The notes beneath the pieces are model-generated. The model was given only the letters and a program-made list of their open reading frames with translations, ran no database searches and was not told where the DNA came from. The position numbers were made by a program, and so were the translations under genes. From positions 2,657,001 through 2,721,000 of the forward strand of contig NZ_AP027741.1 in NCBI RefSeq assembly GCF_030296755.1: a stretch of DNA of 64,000 bases. Direction: 5' to 3'. The DNA is from Methylophaga marina (lineage in GTDB: Bacteria; Pseudomonadota; Gammaproteobacteria; Nitrosococcales; Methylophagaceae). Within the stretch, counting starts at the first letter, position 1. The number at the start of each line of letters is the position of its first letter. This document shows, in pieces, positions 20,055 through 30,995 of the stretch.

Positions 20055-20923
20055 TTAACCCGAGTTACCTAGGTGTGACTGAAGTATTTCAATGGCTTTT
20101 GAATAACGCTTGGAAAGTGAGGCTGCTTTCTCAGGAGGGAGGGATTTAAGTCTTTCAGGATCTGTATTGTCGAGCAGGTCACACAGTTTGACTTGGATTG
20201 CACCTAGTGGACCCGTCTTGGCCAGGTGTTGAATGCGTTGTTTATACGTTAGCCCATCATCAGCTTGTTTGGTGACAGCCTCTACAATGTGGATGGTCTT
20301 GTCCGAATAACCTCGCTCTCGTAATGCCTGAGGAGTGATGCCACAATCCTCTATCACATCATGTAGCAGGGCGGCATGACGCACATCTTCATCTGGATCT
20401 GGAAACAGTTTTTGTAATCGCATATGTACACGTAAAGGATGTTGTGCATAAGGCTGTCCAGCTTTATCTGTTTGTTTGGCATGGAGCTTGATAATCCATG
20501 TTTTTGTATTATGGATTGACCGCTCAATCTGCCTTGATGCCCATTGTTCATCGCTGACATTGTCATCATCGAAAATATCGTAAATGCCCAAGCTGTACAT
20601 TTGCTCAGCTAAATTTGCATGCAATTCATCGTCAACATCAGGAAGGGCCTTACCGTCTGTATCTGTAATACAATTAGTGATCAGGAAAAGCTGATCTCTA
20701 TAGATATCCTCATGCGGAGGAGCCCCCAGACATGATCCATTATTTCACTTAATGACTGAAGCTTATCAAGCCGCTGTTCTTCCGGGCCAGGGATACGATA
20801 TAGTAATTCGGTGTTTCGATAATTGTTAGCACAGTATCGAACAATCGCTTTGATCGCCTCCCATTCACGGATAGAGGCATCAATGGTGGCGAACGCATAT
20901 TCTGTTCGGGTGATGGAAATCAT
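20055..20923 (-). CDS. HD-domain protein, (p)ppGpp hydrolase-like, with N-terminal helical domain (frame broken at 20723-20727)
   Basis: An 80-residue ORF (20681-20923) and a downstream HD ORF (20055-20624) join into one 289-residue protein if the C5 run at 20723-20727 is read as six; the join reads DHVWGAPPHEDIYRDQLFLI and removes the need for an ATG-less start. The C-terminal 190 residues carry the SpoT/RSH-type HD pattern: LHAKQTDKAGQPYAQHPLRV, HAALLHDVIEDCGI, and KLCDLLDNTDPERL. These residues bind Mn and hydrolyse the 3'-diphosphate in SpoT and small alarmone hydrolases. No synthetase or regulatory domain follows. The N-terminal 100 residues are helical and unknown. No toxin is visible next to it. 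Confidence 0.68.
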
Positions 20924-20968
20924 AGCTGTATTATTACTGAGTAATCTGTTTTATAGGATTGAGTCATC

Positions 20969-21925
20969 TTATTGTTGTTCTTTTTGTTTTATGACTTCCT
21001 GGTAGCCTTCCTTCACTTTTTTATCGCCTTGTAAGGCTTTCTCCCAGGCCATTTCTTCAAATGATTTAGCTTGTTTTCTAAATTGTTTGAAGTCTTCCAT
21101 GTATTGAGCACCTTTAGCTAAGCTCGATTTGGAGCCTGATGAATCACTGTAGTGCTCGTGAGCATTTTTGAGAGATAAGAGGGCTTGTTTATTCTGAGTT
21201 AATGCAGAATTGAAATAAGCTATCGCATCTTCATTCAAGTTGAGTGCTTCAAAGAAAATTGGGTTTGCTGTATTGGCAAAGAACTGTTGGTAATCTTCAC
21301 GCCGTTGCAAAGCGGTTTGCAGTGGTTTTTTGATTTTTTGAATAGCAACATTCACTGCTTTCATAAGCGTTTCGACGCCCGTTATCAATGACCGATTAGT
21401 ATTGTTGTGGTTTTCTTGTTCAAACGCATATGATCCTTTATTGGCGTCCTTCCAATTTCTATAGGCCAGATCTTTAGTCAGTTTTACTTGACCTTGATCA
21501 TCTATATTAAAACCTAATCTGTCAGGGTTGATACGCTCATCAGCAATGCCACCTTGCTTAGGCCTGAATCTAAAATCTATCACCTGTTTGTTATACAAGG
21601 CTGCATGAGGAAACTTCGGACATATTTTTTTGATTTCAGGAATGATGGTTTGCTGTAAGTAAGTAGCAGGGTTAGAAGTCAGAACCGACTGTCTGACTGC
21701 TTTATTGTCGTACTCAACGACTACTCTGACATAAGGATGGGAGCACCATTGACTGCCTGATGAGTAAAAGGAAGACATGGTGGTGAATCCTTTGCCTTCA
21801 TGCAAAATGAAGTCATTCAAATCGTTATAGTAACGCTCACTTTTATCCTGTGCGCTCACCTGACCACAACACATTAAAAGAGCTAGCAATACCAAGACAG
21901 GTACATCTGATCGCTTTTGCTTCAT
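20969..21925 (-). CDS. Exported protein of unknown function
   Basis: A 318-residue protein with a signal peptide (VPVLVLLALLMCCGQVSAQD). The first half contains CSHPYVRVVVEY and DFRFRPKQGG; the second is helical and charged, ending in KEGYQEVIKQKEQQ. No known family. It is 45 bp upstream of the HD gene and on the same strand, so probably in its operon. Confidence 0.6.
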   Translation of the reverse strand: MKQKRSDVPVLVLLALLMCCGQVSAQDKSERYYNDLNDFILHEGKGFTTMSSFYSSGSQWCSHPYVRVVVEYDNKAVRQSVLTSNPATYLQQTIIPEIKKICPKFPHAALYNKQVIDFRFRPKQGGIADERINPDRLGFNIDDQGQVKLTKDLAYRNWKDANKGSYAFEQENHNNTNRSLITGVETLMKAVNVAIQKIKKPLQTALQRREDYQQFFANTANPIFFEALNLNEDAIAYFNSALTQNKQALLSLKNAHEHYSDSSGSKSSLAKGAQYMEDFKQFRKQAKSFEEMAWEKALQGDKKVKEGYQEVIKQKEQQ

Positions 21926-22325
21926 AAAAGAGTCCTTTTTTATTTTGGCTAATGGTGTGGTGACAATATTAAGTCAATGCTTTCATTTTAATGGTAAGTG
22001 AGAAATGTGCAAACTCATATAAATCATAAGGTTACGGTTTGGTGCATATTGCTGGCGGGCTCGGCACTGTCAGTACTGTTAGATGTACGCCTAAACCATT
22101 ATGTTTATCAGAAATGACACTGTAAGCAAATGTGTTATAGATTGATGGCAAATAGGCTTTTTCTTAGTTGTAAGATTCAAAATGAAAGAGGCAGATTGAT
22201 CACCTAATGTGCTCGCTCAACTAGCCTCAGCATTCAGTTAATAAAACACGCTTAATCTAATGGATATGGAAGGATGACACCTTTCTTATGATGTTAACTG
22301 CGAATAAATAATAGAGGGATATGTG
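21926..22325. other. Intergenic region between divergent genes
   Basis: Four hundred AT-rich bases lie between two divergently transcribed exported-protein genes. Promoters for both are expected; I see no definite operator, RNA gene or repeat. Confidence 0.4.
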
Positions 22326-23081
22326 ATGTTGAAACTGTTGTTACCGGTCGTACTTCTTTCTTTAGGTGTGGTTAATACACATGCTAGCGATATACGAAAA
22401 GAAAATCTGGGCAATGTTGAAGGTGTGATGGCTACCGCTCACGGGTATTGGAAAGGTGATCAAATCTTCTTCAGGCACGACGAAAGTTTATACAAAATAA
22501 TGCTTTCAGCTTATACCAACACCGGGGCCTTCGACGCGGATATGCCATTGCAAGTGAATATGTCAGGGACAAAAAATACTTTATGCTCTACTTATTTTCT
22601 CGACAAGGACTATTCGTATGATGAAATGAATGCGTTTGCTGAACAGTATTCGAGATCAAAGGTCAGGCTGCTTAATGTCCATCAAGTCTATTTAAACAAT
22701 AAACGGTTGCACTGTACCTTTACTGATTTTGACGTGCTGGCGACGCGACAGGAACTGGCTGAGCAACGAGAAAAAGAGAAGCAAAAAGTCATTCAGGAAA
22801 GAGAGGGCTTTAGCTTTGAAGGTGATTTGGACGTGCAAGTGCCTTATCTCACGCTCAGATTTAAAGGGGTCAACACGCCTCGTGTTCTAGATGGCGAAAT
22901 AACAACTGAAACACTACATCATTATTGCGGTAATACCATTCCCTACACACAAGCCATGAAAAAAGAGCAATTGCTTGAGATTAGACAGGGCCTGAAACAA
23001 TCTGGTGGTAAGGCAAAGCTAAATAGGCTAAAAATTTCGAGTGGGAAATGCACGGTGGAAGAGGTTGTTCCTGTAGGCTAG
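22326..23081 (+). CDS. Exported protein of unknown function
   Basis: A 251-residue protein with a signal peptide (MLKLLLPVVLLSLGVVNTHA, then SDIRKEN). Residues 130-160 are highly charged and helical (ELAEQREKEKQKVIQEREG), linking two globular parts, each with Cys (LCSTYF, LHCTF; YCGN, GKCTV). ATG 22326 preferred over GTG 22323, with GAGGGA upstream. No family recognised; it may relate to the other exported proteins across the intergenic region. Confidence 0.6.
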   Translation: MLKLLLPVVLLSLGVVNTHASDIRKENLGNVEGVMATAHGYWKGDQIFFRHDESLYKIMLSAYTNTGAFDADMPLQVNMSGTKNTLCSTYFLDKDYSYDEMNAFAEQYSRSKVRLLNVHQVYLNNKRLHCTFTDFDVLATRQELAEQREKEKQKVIQEREGFSFEGDLDVQVPYLTLRFKGVNTPRVLDGEITTETLHHYCGNTIPYTQAMKKEQLLEIRQGLKQSGGKAKLNRLKISSGKCTVEEVVPVG

Positions 23082-23243
23082 TACGAACACAAAATGACGT
23101 TTTTCTGCTACCGCTGTTCTTGTATGGATGCAGTGATAAGCACAAATAGGGATATTATTCGATAACATCTCGGTCGAAAATGTCTTTTGCTGGGTTCAAG
23201 CCCGATATAATTAACTGTTAATTTTACTTAAGGATTTACCTCT

Positions 23244-24464
23244 GTGTTTCGTTCCTTTTTCCCTCAGCCTAAACTGTTTTTTCTATCAGCACTTATCTGG
23301 ACAGCCATTGTAGTGGCCTTTTGGTATCTATTAGGTGATGATATCGGGCGTTGGTTAGGATTTAATTTGCCGGATGGTGAGACCGAGCCCGTTATCGGCG
23401 TCGGTTTTTTTGTGACACCCCAGTTCCTTTGGTTTTACTGTTATTACCTGTTTGTCTCTGCTGTCTTTGCTTTGTTCTGGTTCACTTATTCACCGCATCG
23501 CTGGCAGTGGTGGTCAGTTGTCGGTTCCCAGCTGATTCTCTTTACAACTTACTTTTCAGTTCAGGTCATGGTCGCCATTAACGAGTGGCGACGCCCGTTT
23601 TTTGATGCCGTGCAAAATGCACTGAGTAAGGAGGGGAGTGTCACCTCAGACCTTTTATATGGACTGATTATAGATTTCGCTTCGATTGCTTTTGTCGCCA
23701 TTATTGTGCTGGTGATGACAAACTTCTTCGTCAAACATTATGTGTTTCGTTGGCGCACAGCGATGAATAATTACTATGTGTCTCGTTGGGAAGAAGTGAG
23801 AAATATTGAAGGTGCTTCGCAGCGTATTCAGGAAGACACCATGCGTTTTGCCTCCATTGTTGAGGACTTGGGGGTCAAAATCATTGAATCAGTGATGACA
23901 CTGTTTGCCTTCTTACCCGTGTTATTTGCCTTATCGAAATATGTCACTGAGTTTCCATTAATTGGTCAAATACCGGCACCTTTGTTTAATGCAGCGCTAG
24001 CCTGGTCAATTTTCGGTACTTTGGTGGTGGCTATTGCCGGTGCTAAGTTGCCTGGTCTTTATTTCAAAAACCAGCGTGTGGAGGCGGCCTATCGTAAAGA
24101 GCTGGTTTATGGTGAAGACCATGCTGATCGTGCTCAACCACCGACACTCAGAGAGTTATTCGGCAACGTCAGGAAAAACTATTTCCGTCTTTACTTTCAC
24201 TATTGCTATTTCGATATCTTCCGCTACAGCTATCTGCAAGCCGATAATATTTTCGTTTATGTGATTTTGATACCAACCATTGCAGCCGGTGCCATCACGT
24301 TTGGTCTCTTACAACAAATCCTGACGGCATTCGGGCAGGTCTCAAGTTCATTTCAATACTTAGTTAATTCCTGGGCGACGATCGTTGAGTTGCAATCCAT
24401 CCATAAACGTCTGGCTGGATTTGAGGCGACGTTTGAGGGACGGAAGATGCCAGAATTAGCGTGA
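23244..24464 (+). CDS. sbmA: SbmA/BacA-family peptide antibiotic transporter
   Basis: A 406-residue inner-membrane protein closely matching Escherichia coli SbmA (406 residues) along its length: start [16 protein letters not shown], then [69 protein letters not shown] and [13 protein letters not shown]. SbmA uses the proton gradient to import proline-rich peptides, microcins B17/J25 and bleomycin; BacA homologues import host NCR peptides. The start is GTG 23244 with AAGGA upstream. The gene stands alone. Confidence 0.93.
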   Translation: MFRSFFPQPKLFFLSALIWTAIVVAFWYLLGDDIGRWLGFNLPDGETEPVIGVGFFVTPQFLWFYCYYLFVSAVFALFWFTYSPHRWQWWSVVGSQLILFTTYFSVQVMVAINEWRRPFFDAVQNALSKEGSVTSDLLYGLIIDFASIAFVAIIVLVMTNFFVKHYVFRWRTAMNNYYVSRWEEVRNIEGASQRIQEDTMRFASIVEDLGVKIIESVMTLFAFLPVLFALSKYVTEFPLIGQIPAPLFNAALAWSIFGTLVVAIAGAKLPGLYFKNQRVEAAYRKELVYGEDHADRAQPPTLRELFGNVRKNYFRLYFHYCYFDIFRYSYLQADNIFVYVILIPTIAAGAITFGLLQQILTAFGQVSSSFQYLVNSWATIVELQSIHKRLAGFEATFEGRKMPELA

Positions 24465-24683
24465 TTCATTACTGGAGAATGCGGTTAATATACGTTTTGC
24501 GTTTGATCTGTAACGGTTAACAAGATAGCTCTGATGCTAGCTTTTGATATGCGGTTTTTATATTGAATTGAACCGATAAAATTCATATCCGTTATGAAAA
24601 AAGAACGGCATAATATGGCAAACCAAATTCTGGTTCAGGCATTGACTGACAAGTCATGACGCATTTAATCATTGGAATATCAG

Positions 24684-26528
24684 ATGATACGCATTGGGTG
24701 GTTGCTTTGCATTTTATACAGTTCGAGCGCATTGGCTGCGGGCGAAGTTGAAATTCCGCTTCTGGCTGAAACCAGTCACCTTCAAACGGCGATAAGTCGC
24801 GTCCTTGAATTTGATGAGAATGGTAAAGCGACACTCGGGCAAGATCCATGCAATCGCATTGATTTATCCGATATGAAGATGGCCACAGAGGATGACAAAC
24901 TGTCGGTTGACATGGCTGTAGCGGCAACCACCGGAGTCCGAGTATTTGGTTCCTGCCGAGGGTTAACACCATGGCAAGGGCGTCTGGCATTAAAATTGAT
25001 GCCTCAAGTGACCGAGTCTGGCCTTGCAATAGAGTTTATTCCCACATCGATTGAATTATCACGCCTCGATAATAGCCCCGGTATTCTAAGCAAACCTGTA
25101 CAGGTGATTGCGGATGCCTTGGTGCTGCCACGAATGAAAACAGTGAAAATTGATCTGGGTGGGCCGCTTAATGAGTTGGATGGTTTAATAGAACAGTTAC
25201 TAGGGCCAAATAGCACACAAAGCGTTGAGCAATCCTTGGTGCAACGCACGCATATTTCACGTCTCCAGACAGAAGAAACAGGTTTAAAAGCATGGATCGC
25301 TTTTCAGGTTCGGGCATCTGACCGGAGTCATAAATATTCTGAGCCGGTTTTAGATGCCGATGAAGCCGCACAATGGCAAACGCTTGAGGATGAACTCGAT
25401 GGCTTCTTGACTACGATTATTTCAGTACTGGCTGAGTCAACTGACTCTCATGTGTTAAGAATGGAATTGCTCGCCATTTTGCTGGATGCAAGGTATGCGA
25501 TTGCTGAGGCGCTGACAACCGATGACCCCGAGTCTGATCCTGTTCGTGAGTTATTTTTAACCACGTGGGAACGCTTACGTCCATTGATGAGTGAGCTTGA
25601 AGGAATGGATACGCCAGGCTTGGAAGTCGATTACAAACTAGCTGCATTTATTGCTGGTGGTGACGCGCTTCGTGCACTAGATGCACTTGGACCTGAATAT
25701 GGTCTGGAAATGACTCGGGATGGCCTACGTAGACTTGCTCGCTTATTACTGGCTGGAACTGCACCACCACGATTTACGCCATTGCCGTTGGAAGTGGACG
25801 AAGATTTTCGTGACCTGTTTGGTTTTGATACTGGAAAGAAGTCTGCACCTACCATTGAAGTGACACAGAGTCTCGTTGAGACGGTAAGTTTATTAGGAAC
25901 TTGGTTAATGCCAGTCGCCCATGCTGCAACCATCTCACCTGCAGAAGCCTTAAAAGGTATGGTGCCACAGCGCGACAACCTTGATGATTATCTCGATTTG
26001 GTTGCCAGCTTATTACAAGAACAATCCAAGAAATGGCTGACTGAGAATAAGAAAATGCCTGCCAGACTGACAGAGCGACTCGACCCACTTGTTCGGGCGA
26101 CAGCATGGAAAGAATCCTGCTGGCGCCAGTTTTCTGGTTCGACTAAAAATCCCCAAGTATTGCGCTCGGCAGTGGGTGCGGTGGGTATGATGCAAATCAA
26201 CGGCCGGGTGTGGCGTAAGGTTTACGACCTCGACCGACTGGTTGATGAAGTGGACTACAACGTGAATGCGGGTATCGATATTCTGACCCACTATATGATT
26301 GATTATGCGATTCGTCGTGGTGAGCACGAACAACCGGGTGGTGATGATAATTTGATAAAAGCAAGTTATGCCGCCTACAACGGTGGTCCAGGTCAGTTGG
26401 CACGCTACCGAAATGAAAATACACCCGCCAGATTACGTTCCATCGATAATACATTCTGGAGTTACTACACCAGTTTCAATTCAGGGCAGTTACCCGATAT
26501 TTCAAGTTGTTATGTGGTCGGTCGCTAG
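24684..26528 (+). CDS. Exported lytic transglycosylase (SLT domain at C-terminus)
   Basis: A 614-residue protein with a signal peptide (MIRIGWLLCILYSSSALAAG). The first 450 residues are largely helical without a family I recognise. The last 150 carry the SLT/GEWL domain: catalytic Glu in RATAWKESCWRQF, GAVGMMQINGRVWRKVYDL, NVNAGIDILTHYM and YAAYNGGPGQLARY. Such enzymes cleave peptidoglycan glycan strands to anhydro-muropeptides in the periplasm. Size and the C-terminal SLT resemble Slt70-like architecture, though the N-terminal part differs. ATG 24684 preferred over TTG 24672. It is the last resident gene before the first IS3 copy. Confidence 0.85.
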   Translation: MIRIGWLLCILYSSSALAAGEVEIPLLAETSHLQTAISRVLEFDENGKATLGQDPCNRIDLSDMKMATEDDKLSVDMAVAATTGVRVFGSCRGLTPWQGRLALKLMPQVTESGLAIEFIPTSIELSRLDNSPGILSKPVQVIADALVLPRMKTVKIDLGGPLNELDGLIEQLLGPNSTQSVEQSLVQRTHISRLQTEETGLKAWIAFQVRASDRSHKYSEPVLDADEAAQWQTLEDELDGFLTTIISVLAESTDSHVLRMELLAILLDARYAIAEALTTDDPESDPVRELFLTTWERLRPLMSELEGMDTPGLEVDYKLAAFIAGGDALRALDALGPEYGLEMTRDGLRRLARLLLAGTAPPRFTPLPLEVDEDFRDLFGFDTGKKSAPTIEVTQSLVETVSLLGTWLMPVAHAATISPAEALKGMVPQRDNLDDYLDLVASLLQEQSKKWLTENKKMPARLTERLDPLVRATAWKESCWRQFSGSTKNPQVLRSAVGAVGMMQINGRVWRKVYDLDRLVDEVDYNVNAGIDILTHYMIDYAIRRGEHEQPGGDDNLIKASYAAYNGGPGQLARYRNENTPARLRSIDNTFWSYYTSFNSGQLPDISSCYVVGR

Positions 26529-26681
26529 TTCAAGATAACTTCAGATTTTTCTATACTTTGTCTCAGAAATAATAACTGTCTCTATTAAATAAAATCAGAA
26601 TAAATAGATTCTATTCTTGAAGGTATGCACTTTTATCTCAGGTGCAGTTGTAAATTGTACTTAAGTACAATAGTGTAGTGG

Positions 26682-27844
<1,163 letters not shown>

Positions 27845-28056
27845 TGAACACCTCTGTGGAGGTCATAGTACCTCCTAAAATGGTGTCCGGGATCAGTAAA
27901 CCACTACATTTTGATTAATGTAATGCTCAGGGTGGCATTTAAAATGACTACGCTGCAGGAGTCTATGAATAACCGGATATTGCTTTATGCCGGTTAAGTA
28001 GATAACTACCACGTCCATCCAGTAATTGATACTCTAACGTCTATCTAAGACACAGC

Positions 28057-28383
28057 ATGAGGCATATAGTCATGACTACAATTGGTGCTCTAATCTTTTT
28101 TTGTCTTGGTGCAATAGCTGGTTTGTTCTACGCCATGCTCGCAAGCATGGGCATATTGATGAGTTTGGGAATAAGGGATCAAGGGTGTAATACAGTTGAG
28201 CTGACGTTTGCATCTTTCTATTTCACATTGATGCTATTCATTGCACCTATGCTCGGACTAATCACACTTGTTTATACGGAACCGGGTCCCGGTGTAATCG
28301 GTGCGTTTATATCTACTTCTTTGACTTTTGGTTGGGTGATCAGAGTGACCTACAAACGTCTAAAATCTGAACATTCTAAATAG
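28057..28383 (+). CDS. Small membrane protein of unknown function
   Basis: A 108-residue protein with three hydrophobic segments (ALIFFCLGAIAGLFYAMLAS, TLMLFIAPMLGLITLVY, VIGAFISTSLTFGWVI) and a basic tail. No family recognised. It lies just inside the first IS3 copy, in AT-rich sequence unlike the GC-rich block further right. Confidence 0.5.
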   Translation: MRHIVMTTIGALIFFCLGAIAGLFYAMLASMGILMSLGIRDQGCNTVELTFASFYFTLMLFIAPMLGLITLVYTEPGPGVIGAFISTSLTFGWVIRVTYKRLKSEHSK

Positions 28384-28563
28384 TATTCCATTCTTCATAT
28401 TTACTAGCCTTACAATCCTCCTCAGACATAGCTCTCCTACCCCTTTTCAAAATCCGTATTAGACATCATCAATCACGTTATAAGTGGGGTTAACCTACTT
28501 GCGTCATTGTCACTTCGTGAGAACCTGAAAGTGTTTATTTAACTAACAAGACAGGAGACTCTC

Positions 28564-28818
28564 ATGAAATTTTTAGTACCCCATTCATTTATTCAGAATA
28601 GACTCAAAATTGCAGTAGTTGGTGTAGGTGGTACGGGTGGAGAAGTTATGGATGCATTAACCCGTTTAGACTTTGGACTAAAGGCGTTAGGACACCCAAA
28701 AGGAATCCACGTCACAGCATTTGATGCCGATATTGTAGAGCCACACAATATCGGTAGACACCCAGAGCGATTGATAGTGACGGTGGAAGACCGGCAGACG
28801 GAGTTCTTTAAGCAGTAA
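28564..28818 (+). pseudogene. PRTRC-system ThiF-family protein, 3'-truncated
   Basis: The first 70 residues match the N-terminus of the E1/ThiF-like proteins of PRTRC gene clusters: PHSFIQNRLKIAVVGVGGTG with the glycine-rich nucleotide loop, then LDFGLKALGHPKGIHVTAFD and DIVEPHNIGR. Family members run to about 240-270 residues. Here the match stops at NIGR (about 28755) and the frame continues in unrelated sequence to 28818, right beside the istA gene end. The other PRTRC genes are absent. This is a fragment of a plasmid- or island-borne PRTRC cluster cut by IS21-linked rearrangement. Confidence 0.72.
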
Positions 28819-28832
28819 GGCGACGGAGTCGG

Positions 28833-30356
28833 TCATATCGACGCCTCTTGGCTGCGGATCGAAGACAGCAAGTCGTCATAACTGACCAGGGTGTGTTGAC
28901 TTGAAGCTGAGAATTCGAGATCGGGATTGCCACGAAGGTAGCGTGACTGGATCTCGGTAATTGACGCGAACCGGCCGGCCCGGGCCTCTATCAACAGGTC
29001 TTCCCCCAGCGATTGCTCGTCATCGTATTCAAAGGCCAGTCGCAGTGTTGTTACGATCCATTTGCAGGCTTCACGGGGTTCAAGATGCTCATCCGCGAGT
29101 TGCCAGTGTTGGCGGTAGCTGTCGTCCGGGAGCAGGTCATCACGCAGCTGAGAGTAACGGAAGGCCTGTGGCTTCGAGGCCAGCGAGCAGATCACGTGCC
29201 GGTAATTGACGCTGCGGGCGCGATTCTCACCGGGCTTCGGATACACGCGGGGTAAGGTCAGTGCCGGCTGCTGGCCGACGAACAACACGAGCTTGTCGTG
29301 GTGCAGGCGGATCTGTACAGACTCTCCAATCAGTCGTGATGGCACGGTATACACAACGCGGCGGACTTCGATCGTTGAGCTGCGTGTCACCTTGAGGTGG
29401 AGGGTCTGATACTCCGCCGCCGTAAACTCCGGCAGTGGCTGCAAGGCTGCCTGCTCTTCAAGTACACGGGTCCGGTTGCGACGATTGAGTTTGTCGGCAG
29501 CACAATCGATAAACTCCTGGTACTGCTCGATACTCTCGAAGTCATTGTGGCCGCGCAGTAACAGCTGTTGTGCCTGCCTCTTCTTGAGCGAGCCGTTGGC
29601 GCACTCCACCACACCGTTCTCATGGGACTGGCCCAGGTTATTTCGGGTGGGTGTCATGTGGTAATGCTGGCACAGCTCACTGTAAGCCTCCGTCCAGACA
29701 TTCTGACGGTTATTGCGTGCCGCACTTAAGCTATCCGTGCGGTGCTCAACAGGGCTGCCACCAGCCTGCTGTAGGGCTCGCTGCAACCCCGTCGCCAGAG
29801 CCGCATAACTCTCACCGCCCTGAACCACGGTGACCGAGCGCCAGCCGCTGTAGGCCAGTCGAAACTGATAGAGCAGGTGTGGAAAGGCCTTGGACTGAAT
29901 CGTAATGGGGTTATCCGGGTGGGTAAAATCCGAAAATCCCTGCTGTGCCAAAACAGCCTGCTGGCGAAAAATGACCTCGCGTTCTGGCCCATGCAGTGCT
30001 CGCCATTGCTTCACCCGGCGTTGCAGTGTGCGCAAGATGGTCTGGTCGTAATGCTCAGGGTACTGCTCCTGCAAGTAATCAAGCAGGGTTGTTCCGGTCA
30101 AATCAGGCTTGGCTTGTAGCAAAGGGAGCAGCTCTGTATCCCACACTGCTTCCAGGGGATCTTCTCGGGTGCGCCACTGCCGCTCGGTGTTAACGCGGGG
30201 GTTTTGTGCTGAGGTCTCGATGCGTCGTCCGGATCGAACGGAAATACCCGCCTTGGCGTCAGCCACTTCCTGGCTTGCGCCATTTTGTCGGTGCTGCATG
30301 AACAGCTCCTCTTGTCGGTTGGTTATGTGTTGGCCTGGCACCCTTTGCTCCACCAT
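28833..30356 (-). CDS. istA: IS21-family transposase IstA, without IstB
   Basis: A 507-residue transposase from ATG 30356. It has an N-terminal helix-turn-helix (QEVADAKAGISVRSGRRIE), a DDE core (DSLSAARNNRQNV, LGQSHENGVVECANGSLKKR with the catalytic Glu) and the C-terminal Mu-like region (TVPSRLIGESVQIRLHHDKL). IS21 elements need IstB, an AAA+ helper normally coded directly downstream. Here the space downstream is occupied by the ThiF fragment, so istB has been lost and the element is probably immobile. GC content is high, as in the block to its right. Confidence 0.88.
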   Translation of the reverse strand: MVEQRVPGQHITNRQEELFMQHRQNGASQEVADAKAGISVRSGRRIETSAQNPRVNTERQWRTREDPLEAVWDTELLPLLQAKPDLTGTTLLDYLQEQYPEHYDQTILRTLQRRVKQWRALHGPEREVIFRQQAVLAQQGFSDFTHPDNPITIQSKAFPHLLYQFRLAYSGWRSVTVVQGGESYAALATGLQRALQQAGGSPVEHRTDSLSAARNNRQNVWTEAYSELCQHYHMTPTRNNLGQSHENGVVECANGSLKKRQAQQLLLRGHNDFESIEQYQEFIDCAADKLNRRNRTRVLEEQAALQPLPEFTAAEYQTLHLKVTRSSTIEVRRVVYTVPSRLIGESVQIRLHHDKLVLFVGQQPALTLPRVYPKPGENRARSVNYRHVICSLASKPQAFRYSQLRDDLLPDDSYRQHWQLADEHLEPREACKWIVTTLRLAFEYDDEQSLGEDLLIEARAGRFASITEIQSRYLRGNPDLEFSASSQHTLVSYDDLLSSIRSQEASI

Positions 30357-30386
30357 GGAAAACAAGGGGCCAATTGTTACACCCAA

Positions 30387-30435
30387 CCGGCCAAGATAGT
30401 TGTCGCTAACCGGTCATCCTAATTGTCGCCGAACA
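30387..30435. repeat. IS21-type terminal end with multiple repeats
   Basis: Two related units, CCGGCCAAGATAGTTGTCGC (30387) and CCGGTCATCCTAATTGTCGC (30410), lie just outside istA, and the sequence then ends in GAACA. IS21 ends typically carry such repeated transposase-binding units and terminate in CA. No equivalent end is visible near 28820, so only one end survives. Confidence 0.65.
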
Positions 30436-30995
30436 GGCACCCAAAGTGGGAGCGGATCCTGATGCAATCAGCCATTGGCTGCGGACCCGAAATAGTCACC
30501 TGGGAGCACGGCCTCTGGAGCTGCTGAAGGGTAGAGACGGATTTGATGAGGTTATGAAATAACTCGGCGCGATCGATTCGTCACAGACCTCGTAATGAAC
30601 CTGAAATTTTAGCAGTCTGGAAGGCTCCAGGACCTCACTTTCAATAGCTACCGTTTCTCCTGTCAGCCAGAGCCATGGCGCCAGATCTTATAGATGCGAA
30701 CTTATCGTTCGGTGAGGTCGCAAAGCGAACATTCATGCCGCTGCTACTCACCGACGTGTATGCCATCCACCGTGATTTCGGCACGGCCAGCGCCGAACCC
30801 ATACCTAAACTGACCGTCGCCGAAGTTGGCGGTATTTGTGGCAAGTTCGAAGATTTCTTGGCAATTCTCGACGGAAGGTCTGGCACAAGAGTCGTAAGTG
30901 GTGACGGCAAGCGCGCCCGCTATGAACTTATTAAGGTCTCGAACCAGGCTACGAAGTAAACCGGGGTCGATGACTTCCTCTTCCACGATTTTTGC
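30436..30995. other. Remnant region, no gene recognised
   Basis: About 560 GC-rich bases contain overlapping ORFs on both strands (30675-30959 plus; 30744-30986 minus). Neither resembles a family I know nor has a convincing start. It is probably eroded sequence between the IS21 end and the gltS pseudogene. Confidence 0.35.
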
